Shown one piece after another: positions 33,482 to 44,944 of a stretch of DNA of 64,000 nucleotides. The notes beneath the pieces were generated by a model. The model did not search any database and had not been told where the DNA came from. It saw only the letters and a list, made by a program, of their open reading frames with translations. This DNA is from Okapia johnstoni (Eukaryota > Chordata > Mammalia > Artiodactyla > Giraffidae). The position numbers and the translations under genes are program-made. The stretch spans positions 100,465,628 through 100,529,627 of the forward strand of contig CM044309.1 in the NCBI GenBank assembly GCA_024291935.2, read 5' to 3'. How positions within the stretch are numbered: position 1 is the stretch's first letter; the number at the start of each line of letters is the position of its first letter.

Positions 33482-34059
33482 GTAAATTAGACCTAGACTG
33501 AAAGCTGCTTTGGACCTGCCATAACAAAGTTTATAAGCAAATCAAGAAGACAACTGATTTCAAGTTGCTTAGCTGTGAGCCAGAACAAAATCAACAATAT
33601 TTTAAAATACAACAAAAAATTTTAAAATACAACAAAAAACAAGTGTTGATATAAACTCATAATGTAGAGTATCCAATGAAAAATTATAAGGCAAGAAAAG
33701 AAGCAAGAAAATGAGTTCTATAACAAAAGAAAAATGGAAACAAGCCAAGAGATAAGAGAGGCGATGGGATAAGCAGATAAGTATGTTGAAACCAATAAAC
33801 TATAATAATAAAATGAAAAAGTATAGCTAATAAGTAAACAATAAAGATAAAAGTAATCATAAACATTTGATCTAAAAGAAGGCAGGGAAATAAGATAAAA
33901 AGAACAAAGAACAGATGAGATAAATAGAAAACAAATAACAAGATGAAAGTTTTAGACTCAAATAATTACATTAAATATAAAAGGTCTAAACAAATACAGA
34001 TTCTGAGATTAAGTTAAACAAGCAAGATCCAATTATATGCCACCTACAAGAAATCTTTA

Positions 34060-34310
34060 TTTTTTTCCATTTCCTCTTCTATATTTTTTTAATTTTTTGT
34101 TTTTTAATTTTTACAATGGTGTTGGTTCCTGCCATACAACAATGTGAGTCAGTTGTAATTATATACATATCCCCTCCCTCCTAAGCCTCCCCCCATCCTA
34201 CCCCTCTAGGACATCATCGAGCACCAGATTGGGCTCCCTGTGTTATACAGCCACTTCTCACCAGCTATCCCTTTTACACATGATAGTGTATACATGCTGA
34301 TGTTACTTAG
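34060..34310 (-). mobile_element. Ruminant-type L1 3' UTR inside old L1, antisense
   Basis: Plus-strand text acaatggtgttggttcctgc, atacatatcccctccctcct and ttgggctccctgtgttatac is the complement of a young L1 3' UTR. T-rich start from the A-tail. It interrupts the sense L1M. Ends approximate. Confidence 0.85.
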
Positions 34311-35597
34311 ATAAGTTAAAAATTAAAAGGAGGAAAAATTATATACATTAAAAATATTAATCAAGTATTTGATAATAAATATTACTCAAAAAAGTTGTAG
34401 TGACTATATTAGACAAATTAGACTTTAGAACATAGAACATTACCTGGAATAAAGGAGAAATTTCATGATAAAGCAATCATCTCATCGAGAAGACATAACA
34501 ATCCTAAATACCTGTACCCAACAACAGAATTTCAAAATATATGAAGCCAAATCAACAAAATTCAAAAGAAAAATAAACAAACCCACAATTACTGTTGGAG
34601 AGCTCAACTGTCTTCTCAAGCAATGGACTGAACAAGTAGACAGAAAATTTGTACAGATACAAAAGATTTAAACACTCTTATCATTGAACCTGACCTGACA
34701 TTTATAGAACACTCCATCAATAGTACCCAGAATAGTCACCAAGACAGGCTATACTGCAGGCCACAAAAACAAGCCTGTGTATGTGTACAATTTTACATGC
34801 ATATAGAATTGAAAAAAGAATGGAAATGAAATGGAAAAATTATTCGAAAGACACAACAACCAAAGCTCATTTGAGAAATAAACTGAGCAGCCTTACTTGT
34901 AATAAAGAAACCTAATCCATAGTTTAAAACCTCCACATGTAGAAAACTCCAGAAAATTTGACACAAGAAACTCACTAATGAATTCTCTCAAAACTGTAAA
35001 CATTATTTAATAAATAATACAAATTTTATACTAATGTTTTTCATAAAAACAAAAGATAAGTGAACATTTTCTATCTCATTTTATGAGGCCCACATTACCT
35101 TGATACCAAAACCAGATACGATATTACAAAAATATAATTACAGATCAATTTCCCTTATAAACATAAGCATTAAAATCTTTAACCAAGTTGTAGAAAATCA
35201 AATCAACAATACATAAAAAAGATAATACTTACGACTAAGCAGAATTTATCCTAGGAATACAGGACTGATTTAATATTCAAGACCAATTGATGTAATTTAC
35301 CATCTTAACAAACTCAAAAAGAGAAACCACCAATTCATCTCAGTGCATTCAGAAAGAGCATCTGACATAATACAACACCCATTCATGATAAAAGCTCTCA
35401 GCAAACTTGGAATAGAAAGAAAATTCCTCAACTGGATAAAAACAGATACAAAAACCCTATAGCAAACATTACGCTTAATGGCAAAAGACTAAACGCTTTC
35501 ACCCTAGAATCAGGAACAAGGTGGACTTCTCTCTCACATAGACTGAAATATTTGCAAAATCTATATTGGAAAAAAGCCTTGGATCTTTAAAACTCTA

Positions 35598-36271
35598 TTG
35601 TTGTTCAGTTTTTCAGTCCTGTTTGACTCTTTGTGACCCCATGGACTGCAGCACTCCAAGCTTCTCTGTCCATCACCATCTCCCAGAGCTTGCTCAAAAT
35701 CTTGTCCATTGAGTCAATGATGCCATCCAACCATCTCATCCTCTGTTGTCCCCTTCTCCTCCTGCCTTCAATCTTTCCAAGCATCAGGGTCTTTTCCAAT
35801 GAGTCAGTTCTTCGCATCAGGTGGCCAAAATATTGGAGCTTCAGGATCAGTCCTTCTAAAGAATATTCAGGACTGATTTCCTTTAGGATTGACAGGTTGG
35901 ATCTCCTTGCAGTCCAAGTGACTCTCAACAGTCTTCTCCAACACCACAGTTCAAAAGCATCAATTCTTCAGCACTCAGCTTTCTTTATGGTCCAACTCTC
36001 ACATCCATACATGACTACTGGAAAAACCATAGCTTAGACTAGACGGACCTTTGTCGACAAAGTAATATCCCTGCTTTTTAGTATGTTGTCTAGGTTTGTC
36101 ATAGCTTTTCTTCCAAAGAGAAAGTGTCTTTTAATTTTGTGGCTGTAATCACCATCTGCAGTGATTTGGGAGCCCAAGAAAATAAAGTCTGTCACTGTTT
36201 CCATTGTTTCACCACCTATTTGCCATGAAGTGATGGGACCGAATGCCATGACCTTCACTTTTAGAATGTTT
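35598..36271 (-). mobile_element. BovB in old L1, first of three, antisense
   Basis: The tail reads ttgttgttcag at 35599. Body ctttgtgaccccatggactg, cctgccttcaatctttccaa, and the far end ccatgaccttcacttttaga. Minus-strand frames at 35605-35928 and 36034-36258 carry decayed RT C-terminal sequence ([17 protein letters not shown]). Confidence 0.93.
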
Positions 36272-36615
36272 TTGAATGAGTTTTTTGAAACTCAATAAGA
36301 AAAACAAACCAGCTGAGAAACAGGACAAAAAATTGTTGGACACTTCAGTAAAAGAAGATACACAAATGGCAAATAAACACAGGAAAAGATGCTTAACATC
36401 ATTAGTCTTTAAGGAAATGCTCATTAAATCCACAGTGAGATACCATTCCATGCCCATAGAATGGTTAAAAATGTTAAAGTATGCTGACTAGGATGCCAAG
36501 AAGGATGTGGAAAAAACAGAGCCCTCATTCATTGTTGATGGGAATGCAAAATGATAGAGCACCATTGGAAAACAGATTGACAGTTTTTTTATAAAGTTAA
36601 AAATACACATACCAT

Positions 36616-37410
36616 TTGTTGATGTTGTTGTTGTTCAATCTCTAAGTCGTGTCTGACTATTTCCAACCCATGGACTGCAGCATGTCAGGCTCCTCTGTCC
36701 TCTACTACCTCCCAGAGTTTGCACAAATTCACGTCCATTGAGTTGATGCTGATATCTAACTATTTCATCCTCTGCCACCCCATTCTCCTTTTGCCTTCAA
36801 TCTTTCCAGCATCCCGGTCTTTTGCAATGAGTCAGCTCTTCACATCAAATAGCCAAAGTATTGGAGCTCCAGCATCAGTCCTTCCAATGAATATTCAGGG
36901 TTGATTTCCTTTAGGAGTGACTGGTTTGATCTCCTTGCAGTCCAAGGGACTCTCAAGAGTCTTCTTCAGCACCACAATTCAAAAGCATCATCAAATCTTA
37001 GGCACCCAGCCTTCCTAATGGTCCACCTCTCACATCTGTACATGACTAGTGGAAAAAGCATAGCTTTGACTATACAAAGCTTTGTTGGAAAAATGATGTC
37101 TCTGCTTTTTAATATACTGTCTAGGTTTATAATAACTTTCCTTCCAAGGAGCAAGTGTCTTTTAATTTCATGACTGCAGTTGCTGTCCACAGTGATTTTG
37201 GAGCCCAAGGAAAGAAAATCTGTCACTGCTTCCACTTTTTCCCTTTCTATTTGCCATAAAGTGATGGGACTGGATGCCATGATCTTCATTTTTTGAATGC
37301 TGAATTTTAAGCCAGATTTTTCCCTCTCCTCTTTCATCCTCATCAACAGGTTTTCTGGTTCCTCTTCAGTTCTGCCATATCATCTACATATCTGAGGTTG
37401 TTGATATTTC
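36616..37410 (-). mobile_element. BovB in old L1, second of three, antisense
   Basis: The tail reads ttgatgttgttgttgttc. Short duplication taccat at 36610-36615 and 37411-37416. The L1 text is contiguous when the insert is removed (acacataccat then gttactcaacaattcc). Minus frame 36966-37346 is a diverged RT C-terminus (LKFSIQKMKIMASSPITL). Confidence 0.94.
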
Positions 37411-37600
37411 TACCATGTTACTCAACAATTCCTCAGATATTTACTGAAAAGAAATGAAAATACAAATTTGTACAAAGTCTCATACTCAAAAGTTCATAGC
37501 AGTTTTTTTCATAGTAACCAAAAGCTAGAAACAATACAAATGTCTACCAAGTGTTGAATGGATAAACAAATTGCAGTATATTCATTTAATGGAATACTCA

Positions 37601-38299
37601 GTTCAGTTCAGTCACTCAGTCGTGTCCGACTCTTTGCAACCCCATGAATTGCAGCACGCCAGGCCTCCCTGTCCATCACCAACTCCTGGAGTTTACCCAA
37701 ACCCATGTCCATCGAGTCAGTGATGCCATCCAACCATCTCATCCTCTGTCGTCCCCTTCTCCTCCTGCCCCCAATCCTTCCCAGCATCTGGGTCTTTTCC
37801 AATGAGTCAACTCTTCGCATGAGGTGGCCAAAGTATTGGAGTTTCAGCTTCAACATCAGTCCTTCCAATGAACATCCAGGACTGATCTCCTTTAGGATGG
37901 ACTGGTTGGATCTTCTTGCAGTCCAAGGGACTCTCAAGAGTCTTCTCCAACACCACAGTTCAAAAGCATCAATTCTTCAGCGCTCAGCTTTCTTCACCAT
38001 CCAACTCTCATATCCATACATGACCACTGGAAAAACCATAGCTTTGACTAGACAGACCTTTGTTGGCAAAGTAATGTCTCTGCTTTTAAATATGCTATCT
38101 AGGTTGGTCATAACCTTCCTTCCAAGGAGTAAGCGTCTTTTAATTTCATGGCTGCAATCACCATCAGCAGTGATTTTGGAGCCCATAAAAATAAAGTCTG
38201 ACACTGTTTCCACTGTTTCCCCATCTATTTTCCATGAAGTGACGGGACCAGATGCCATGATCTTAGTTTTCTGAACATTGAGCTTTAAGCCAACTTTTA
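37601..38299 (-). mobile_element. BovB in old L1, third of three, antisense
   Basis: The tail reads gttcagttcagtcactcagt. Lower divergence than the other two: minus frames 37608-37937 and 37977-38333 are clean ([36 protein letters not shown]). It sits between L1 blocks ending ggaatactca and resuming aaatgaacaaactagtgata. Confidence 0.95.
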
Positions 38300-38564
38300 A
38301 ATAAAATGAACAAACTAGTGATACAAAACACAATATGGATAAAATTCAAAAGTGTATGAGAAACAAAAGAAACCAATCACAAAAGATTGCATACTGTATG
38401 ATTCTGTTTATATGAAACTCTAAAAAGACAAAACTATAGAGACAAAAAACAAATTAGGGATTGTCATGTAAGAGGTAGGGAAAGAGGAATGCTTACAAAG
38501 GTAAACAAGGGAAATCTGGGGGGTAATTAAAAGGAAACTTTTGGGATGATGCTACTACAGACAT

Positions 38565-38685
38565 CTGTATAACAATTTTTGTGTGAACATGTTTTCATTT
38601 CTCTTGGTTATGTCCCTGTGAGTAGAATTGCTGGGTTTTATGATAGCTCTTTCTCTGTTTAACTTTTTGAGGAACTATATCTATG
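38565..38685 (-). mobile_element. Antisense L1 patch within sense L1 3' UTR
   Basis: cattttcatttctcttgg-type text, gtagaattgctgggttttat and gtttaactttttgaggaact is the complement of L1 ORF2-end sequence, yet it lies between sense-strand 3' UTR blocks (actaaaaagacaaaac-type before, gtggttacacactgtataca after). It is either a small insertion or a local inversion. Confidence 0.65.
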
Positions 38686-38800
38686 TCAAGATCACAGTGG
38701 TGGTTACACACTGTATACATTTGTCAGAACTCATCGAATTGGACACTTACGTGGTCAGTTTTATTATATAATTTATAATTATGTAAATTACAATGCCATA

Positions 38801-39596
38801 GCATTTATTTTTCAAGCAAGAAAGAAAACAATTGGGACCAACCAGGAAAAAAATTGTAATTAATTCTGAATCACACACTTCACTGACGCACAGTGCTCAA
38901 ATTAACAAAAGGCTGCCAAATCTCTATTCAGTTTGTGCTGTGTAGACGGAGCCAAGCCCAAAGTGTCCTAAGCTTGTCTCAGAAGTTGTGACAGGAACAC
39001 AGGCATTCGAGAGAAAAGGCCTAATTTCACTCCTGGAACTATCACCTACTACCAGACAGGTATGTGGCATCGCTCCCAGCACCCCTGCTTCAAGAACTTC
39101 CTACCTCCACATGGTGCCTCTGTGCCAGCATTTCACATCGGGGTTTCCTTTCTTCCACTTCCCATCTTCCACCTTTCCAAGGTTCCTCATAGTTTATGGT
39201 CACTGAGAAGATTCCTACTCTTGTCTTTGAATGCATGTGTGTATTTTCGAGGTCTGCAAAGGAACAATGTGTGTTTAGTTTACCTTCTTGTATCTCTCAG
39301 AGCTCAGTCTCCTGACCTAAAAATTATAATATAGTCTTCTCTTCTCAATTTTGTTGGAAGAACCAAACAACATAATGATGTAAAAGAACTATGTAAACAG
39401 AAAGCCAACAAAAGGCTTATAGTAAAAGCTAATGTGTTCTCCAGAGCGAGCTGAAATCCAAACATGAGATTTCCCATTAAGAATGCAACTCTTTTTTACT
39501 AATAAATTTTTCTTGTTTTGCTTGAGGTCCCCCACTTTTCCCAGGAAAATCCTACAAGGTAGTGACTCAGAAAGACAAATTAAATTTGTGCTGCAT
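38801..39596. other. Unassigned DNA
   Basis: About 800 bp without a recognised repeat or gene. Confidence 0.4.
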
Positions 39597-39705
39597 TTTT
39601 AGAAAGACAGATTGATAAATAGACAGACAGATTGATAGATGATGGAGACAGATGATAGATAGATAGAGACAGATGATAGATAAATAGATGCATGGATAGA
39701 AAAAG
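39597..39705. repeat. (GATA/GACA)n microsatellite
   Basis: Mixed gata, gaca and gatt units (gatgatagatagatagagac). Interrupted, so moderately stable. Confidence 0.9.
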
Positions 39706-39929
39706 TTGTTTATTTCCCAATATTTTTACAGAAGCATTAAACACACTTGAATGTGTCATTATTTTAAAATGATGAAACTGAAGTCCTTCCCCTTTCCCCG
39801 AGTGACCTTCTAAAATTCTGCCTTAAAGCACAAATGGAAATGCATCTGTCATCTTTTCTCCACCGTACAACACACATTCAAAATTCTTAGAAGCTCTCTT
39901 AGCTTCTCTCAGCGAATAGAAGTGGGTGC
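39706..39929. other. Unassigned DNA
   Basis: No recognised feature. Confidence 0.3.
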
Positions 39930-41130
39930 TCTGCTCCCAGCTACACAAAATTGCACCAGGAACACTCACCTGATGGTGTCTGCTCAGTCAGGCCTGAAGT
40001 TGCCCTGCCAGAGGTTTTCTCAGGACAAAAGAACCGTGCCAGAGAGCAGAGGACTGGCAGGGAGCCAATGTCAGACACTGGAGACAAGAGTGACCATGTG
40101 GGCAGACCTGAGTCACCCTTGCAGGGCGCTGAAGTCTGGGTTCCCAAGGGCCGCAAACCATTGCAAATGTTAGCAAATAAAACTCGTCACGCACAAAAAC
40201 ATGCAAATACCAGGTCTCAGTGCCAACCGTATTTAGCTAACAAAGGGAAGGTTGGACTTGGCCAGAATTATGAAACACGAAAAACCAATTCACGATCATT
40301 TCAACAGGCCAGCAGATGCGGGACAGGGCCCACAACCAGGAGACAAAACCCAGTCAGCAACTCAGACCTCTGCCCCACTTCCGGGTCTGCCCCACTTCCG
40401 GAGGGTGAGCCCCTCAAGCGGAAGCGAGAGGGCAGCTGTGACCAAGACATTTGCTCACAAGGCTTCCAATGCAATAGAGACGCACGCAAAGATCAACTAA
40501 TAGAGAGTGACATTCCTTATGTTGTGTCAGTTTTCAAACCCAGCGAGACGGAGATATAGATGTCAGCGCCGAGGACAGGCCGGCTTCCATGCCCAAGGCC
40601 ATCACACTGCCAGCACCTGTCCACTCAGCAGGTTGTGTGCCCTAAAGTGGGGGAAGATGCGTGATTCCACCCCAGCCTCTCCTCTGTGGGCTGCAGCGGC
40701 CGTAAAGGGGCGCCTCCCCTCCCTCTGTGCCGGCACATGGAGAGCAGTCAGGGAAGACGGCTTCTAATTATTCCATGCAGATGGTCACTTCATTTGCATA
40801 TACGCCAGGCAGCCCGTACAGGGTGTCACGGTGCCTACCAGCCCCTCCTCCTACACAAGTTCTCGGGCAATATATTTTAAGTAAAGAAAAGTCTCTCTCA
40901 TCGCCCTGGAGGCTTACGTTGTAAGACAGGCAGAGGCATTTCAGGAAACCCCAGAATAATGGCAAGTGTCTGGGTTTGTGTGACTTCAGAGTCAGATGCA
41001 AATCTGAGGCTCAACCATTCCTGAAGGAGGTCATCACGTGCGTGAAACCCTTCATCAGAGCAGGTAGGTTTCTTAGCCCCAGTCCCATGGGTTTAGACCA
41101 TGTGAAGTATAGCAGATTCTGAAGTTGTAG
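39930..41130. promoter_or_regulatory. CpG-enriched, repeat-free segment; candidate regulatory DNA
   Basis: I count about 26 CpGs in 40261-40920 against about two in an equal stretch at 4741-5400, and I recognise no repeat in the whole 1.2 kb. It holds a 17-bp tandem duplication with two ACTTCCGG ETS-type sites (40369-40401), a TAATTA at 40765-40770 and an ATTTGCAT octamer at 40792-40799. A 200-codon frame at 39951-40559 starts at TTG (first ATG at 40068) and matches no family I know. An enhancer, weak CpG island or non-coding exon are all possible; function is inference. Confidence 0.45.
40369..40401 (-). promoter_or_regulatory. Tandem pair of ETS-like sites
   Basis: tctgccccacttccgg occurs at 40369-40384 and again at 40386-40401, identical and one base apart. 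CCGGAAGT is the classic GABPA/ELK core on the minus strand. A further ggaag lies at 40420. The binding claim is inference from motif only. Confidence 0.5.
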
Positions 41131-41238
41131 AAATGGGTCTTCATTATAACAGGGAGCTAAGATTCATTTCAAAAACTCATCAGGACAAAAAAGGAAAATT
41201 GGGGTTTTCAGAACAGCTGGGGACTTGGAGCTCCAATT

Positions 41239-42110
41239 TTTTTTTTTTTCCAATTGGAGTACCTGATGGCTCCGTGGTGAAGAATCAACCTGCAAACACA
41301 GGAGACCCAGGTACAATCCCTGGGTCAGGAAGATCCCCTGGAGAAGGAAATGGCAACCTACTCCGGTAATCTTGCCTGGAGAATTTCATGGACAGAGGAA
41401 CCTGGTGGGCTACAGTCCATAGCGTCATAAAGAGCCAGACAGGACTGAGTGACCAACACGTTCACTTTAATAGTTGCTTTACAATGCTGTGTTAGTTTCT
41501 GCTGTACAGCAAAGTGAATCATTTATATTATACATATATTCCCTTTTTAGGATTTCCTTCCCATTTAGGTCATCACAGAGCATTGAACAGAGTTCCCTGA
41601 GCTAATAGTGTGTTCTCAACAGTTATCTACTTTATACATAGTAGTGTGTATATGTCAATCCCAATCTCCCAGTTCATCCCACCCTTCTCTTCCCTGCTTG
41701 GTATTCATACATTTGTTCTTTACATCTGTCTCTCTATTTCTGTTTTGCAAGTAAGTTCATTTGTACCATTTTTCTAGATTCCACATATAAGCAATACTAC
41801 ATGATACTTGTTTATCTCTTTCTGACTTACTTCACACTGTATGACAGTCTCTAGGTCCATCCATGTCTCTGAAAATGGCATTATTTCATTCCTTTATATG
41901 GCTGAGTAATACTCCATTGTATATATGTACTACATCTTCTTTATTCATTCCACTGTTGTTGGACATTTAGGTTGCTTCCATATCCTGCCTATTGTAAATA
42001 GTGCTGTAAAGAACATTGGGGTACATGTATCTTTTTGAATTATGGTTTTCTTCTACATATATACCCAGAAGCTTGGCTATGAGGTAGTTCTATTTTTAGT
42101 TTTTTTTTTT
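41239..42110 (-). mobile_element. Ruminant-type L1 3' end, antisense, split by Bov-tA
   Basis: T run at about 41240-41252 marks the A-tail. Text resumes ttgctttacaatgctgtgtt after the SINE and continues through ggctgagtaatactccattg to tatatacccagaagc. It ends in a T-rich stretch before the BovB. Confidence 0.9.
41263..41464 (+). mobile_element. Bov-tA SINE inside L1
   Basis: Head tacctgatggctccgtggtg, body gaaatggcaacctactccgg, end gagccagacaggactgagtg. It interrupts the L1 between caattggag and aatagttgctttac. Confidence 0.92.
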
Positions 42111-42134
42111 TTTTTCAGAAACTAAAATGAGAAA

Positions 42135-44346
42135 TATATTCTTTGCAGCCAAAGATGGAGAAGCTCTATACTGTCAGCAAAAACAAGACTGGGAGCTGAC
42201 TGTGCCTCAGATCATGAACTCCTTATGCCAAATTCAGACTTAAATTGAAGAAAGGAGGGAAAACCACTAGTCCATTCAGGTATGACCTAAATCAAATCCC
42301 TTATGATTAAACAGTGGAAGTGACAAATAGATTTAAGGGACTAGATCTGATAGACAGAGTGCCTGATGAACTATGGATGGAGGTTCATGACGTTGTAGAG
42401 GAGACAGGGAGCAAGACCATCGCCATGGAAAAGAAATGCAAAAAAGCAAAATGGCTGTCTGAGGAGGCCTTACAAATAGCTGGGAAAAGAAGAGAAGCAA
42501 AAAGCAAAGGAGCAAAGGAAAGATATTCCCATGTGAATACAGAGTTCCAAAGAATATCAAGGGGAGATAAGAAAGCCTTCCTCAGTGATCAATGCAAAGA
42601 TATAGAGGAAAACAACAGAATGGGAAAGACAAGAGATCTCTTCAAGAAAATTAGAGATACCAAGGGAACATTTCATGCAAAGATGGGCTCGATAAAGGAC
42701 AGAAATGGTATGGACCTAACAGAAGCAGAAGATATTAAGAAGAGGTGGCAAGAATACAAAGAAGAACTGTACAATAAAGATCTTCATGACCCAGATAATC
42801 ACAATGGTGTGATCACTCACCTAGAGCCAGACATCCTGGAATGTGAAGTCAAGTGGGCCTTAGAAAGCATCACTACGAACAAAGCTAGTGGAGGTGATGG
42901 AATTCCAGTTGAGCTATTTCAAATCCTAAAAGATGGTGCTGTGAAAGTGTTGCACTCAATATGCCAGCAAATCTGGAAAACTCAGCAGTGGACACAGAAC
43001 TGGAAAAGGTCAGTTTTCATTCCAATCCCAAAGAAAGGCAATGCCAAAGAATGCTCAAACTACCGCACAATTGCACTCATCTCACACGCTAGTAAAGTAA
43101 TGCTCAAAATTCTCCGAGCCAGGCTTCAGCAATACGTGAACCGTGAACTTCCAGATGTTCAAGCTGGTTTTAGAAAAGGCAGAGGAACCAGAGATCAAAT
43201 TGCCAACATCCGCTGGATCATCGAAAAAGCAAGAGAGTTCCGGAAGAACATCTATTTCTGCTTTATTGACTGTGCCAAAGCCTTTGACTGTGTGGATCAC
43301 AATCAACTGTGGAAAATTTTTCAAGAGATGGGAATACCAGACCATCTGACCTGTCTCTTGAGAAACCTGTATGCAGGTCAGGAAGCAACAGTTAGAACTG
43401 GACATGGAGCAACCGAGTGGTTTCAAATAGGAAAAGGAGTACGTCAAGGCTGTATATTGTCACCCTGCTTATTTAACTTATATGCAGAGTAGATCATGAG
43501 AAATGCTGGGCTGGAAGAAACACAAGCTGGAATCAGGATTGCCAGGAGAAATATCAATAACCTCAGATATGCAGATGACACCACCCTTATGGCAGAAAGT
43601 GAAGAAGAACTAAAGAGCCTCTTGATGAAAGTGAAAGTGGAGAGTGAAAAAGTTGGCTTAAAGCTCAACATTCAGAAAACTAAGATCATGGCATCTGGTC
43701 CCATCACTTCATGAGAAATAGATGGTGAAAGAGTGGAAACAGTGTCAGACTTTATTTTTTGGGCTCCAAAATCACTGAAGATGGTGATTGCAGCCATGAA
43801 ATTAAACGACAGTTACTCCTTGGAAGGAAGGTTATGACCAACCTAGATAGCATGTTTAAAAGCAGAGACATTACTTTGCCAACAAAGGTCTGTCTAGTCA
43901 AAGCTATGGTTTTTCCAGTGGTCATGTATGGATGTGAGAGTTGGATGGTGAAGAAAGCTGAGCGCTGAAGAATTGATGCTTTTGAACTGTGGTGTTGGAG
44001 AAGACTCTTGAGAGTCCCTTGGACTGCAAGGAGATCCAACCAGTCCATCCTAAAGGAGATCAGTCCTGGATGTTCATTGGAAGGACTGATGTTGAAGCTG
44101 AAACTCCAATACTTTGGCCCCCTCATGTGAAGAGTTGACTTATTGGAAAATACCCTAATGCTGGGAAGGATTGGGGGCAGGAAGAGAAGGGGACGACAGA
44201 GGATGAGATGGTTGGATGGCATCACTGACTCGATGGACATGGGTTTGGGTAAACTCTGGGAGTTGTTGATGGACAGAGAGGCCTGGCGTGCTGCGATTCA
44301 TGGGGTCGCAAAGAGTCGGACACGACTGAGCGACTGAACTGAACTG
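42135..44346 (+). mobile_element. BovB LINE, longest copy in the window (2.2 kb)
   Basis: 5'-truncated inside the endonuclease portion, with RT, C-terminal domain and 3' UTR present, ending gaactgaactga. Flanks aaaatgagaaa (42124-42134) and aaagtgagaaa (44347-44357) match at 10 of 11 and are the likely target duplication. About 1 kb of the family's roughly 3.2 kb is missing. Confidence 0.95.
42314..43968 (+). pseudogene. BovB ORF2 reverse transcriptase, broken
   Basis: RTE-class endonuclease/reverse-transcriptase protein used for target-primed retrotransposition. The open stretch 42314-43492 (392 codons, after an in-frame TAA at 42308; its first codon is GTG and the first ATG is at 42377) shows QAGFRKGRGTRDQ at residues 283-295, catalytic FIDCAKAFD at 317-325 and RQGCILSP at 377-384. 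A TAG at 43490 interrupts it. The same frame continues from 43496 with YADD at 43568-43579 until a TGA at 43712. The frame then shifts, and 43759-43968 reads the following segment (KAMVFPVVMYGCESW). The endonuclease domain is mostly gone. Two nonsense changes and at least one frameshift make it inactive. Confidence 0.95.
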
Positions 44347-44357
44347 AAAGTGAGAAA

Positions 44358-44933
44358 AGAACTTAAGAGATGCACCAGGCTAGTGGTTTTTCAAATGTAT
44401 TTGGGTAGCACAATTCATTAGCGCATAACATCTTTGAGTGAGTGCCCATGTACAGAAGAGGAAAAGCAAAATGCTTTTGATAGAGAATTTGGGGCCCAAG
44501 GCTTAGGAAGCAACAGGAGAACACTCAAGGGAAAACCCAGGTCTCCTCAAAGTGCAATTTGGAAAACTCATCAGAGATGTTCTTACTGTAGTCAGTAAAT
44601 GGGGTCCCAGCAAAAAACCTCATGATCTGTGATGCCATTTCCCTCTCCTGCCAGGCAGTGCTCCATACTGAGCCACAGACTCAGAACAGTTGCTAGCAAA
44701 AGAGCAGCGACCTTCTTGGTCAGAGAACATTCAGTTCATCCACAGCCCTGAGTTCTCTCATATGTACAAAATCGAGAAGATACAACATACCCACCACCCA
44801 GCACAGCTTGCACAGCCCCTCAGAAAGGCACCTTAACCTTACCACCTGCCCAGCCTTCCAGCTGTGAGCCACCAAGAGGGCACACAACCAGCCTGTGCTA
44901 CAAATTTTGTGGCGAATTTATAAGCAGGTCTCA
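44358..44933. other. Unassigned DNA
   Basis: About 575 bp without a recognised gene or repeat. Confidence 0.4.
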
Positions 44934-44944
44934 CCTTCCCAAGG

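Larger units (their letters stand above)
33540..38800 (+). mobile_element. Old L1 (L1M-like) in pieces
   Basis: Sense blocks in L1 order: 33660-34060 (upstream region and ORF2 start zone), 34310-35597 (agaagacataacaatcctaa, then RT-region text ggactgatttaatattcaag, gcttaatggcaaaagactaa), 36285-36610 (ORF2 C-terminal zone; gataccattccatgcccata), 37411-37600 (aacaattcctcagatattta) and 38300-38800 (3' UTR; gattctgtttatatgaaact). Gaps are filled by a younger L1 and three BovB copies. All frames are broken. The 5' part appears internally deleted, since there is little room for a full ORF1. Confidence 0.85.

Noticed and set aside
39951..40559. 202-codon frame as a host gene
   Set aside because: It begins with TTG, has no known domain, and overlaps other frames of similar length in a GC-richer stretch where stops are rarer. 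The PLKRKREG run looks like a nuclear signal but may be chance.
41205..42125. ttttcagaa repeats as the target duplication of the L1 at 41239
   Set aside because: The left copy lies about 25 bp before the L1 A-tail, so it does not abut the element.
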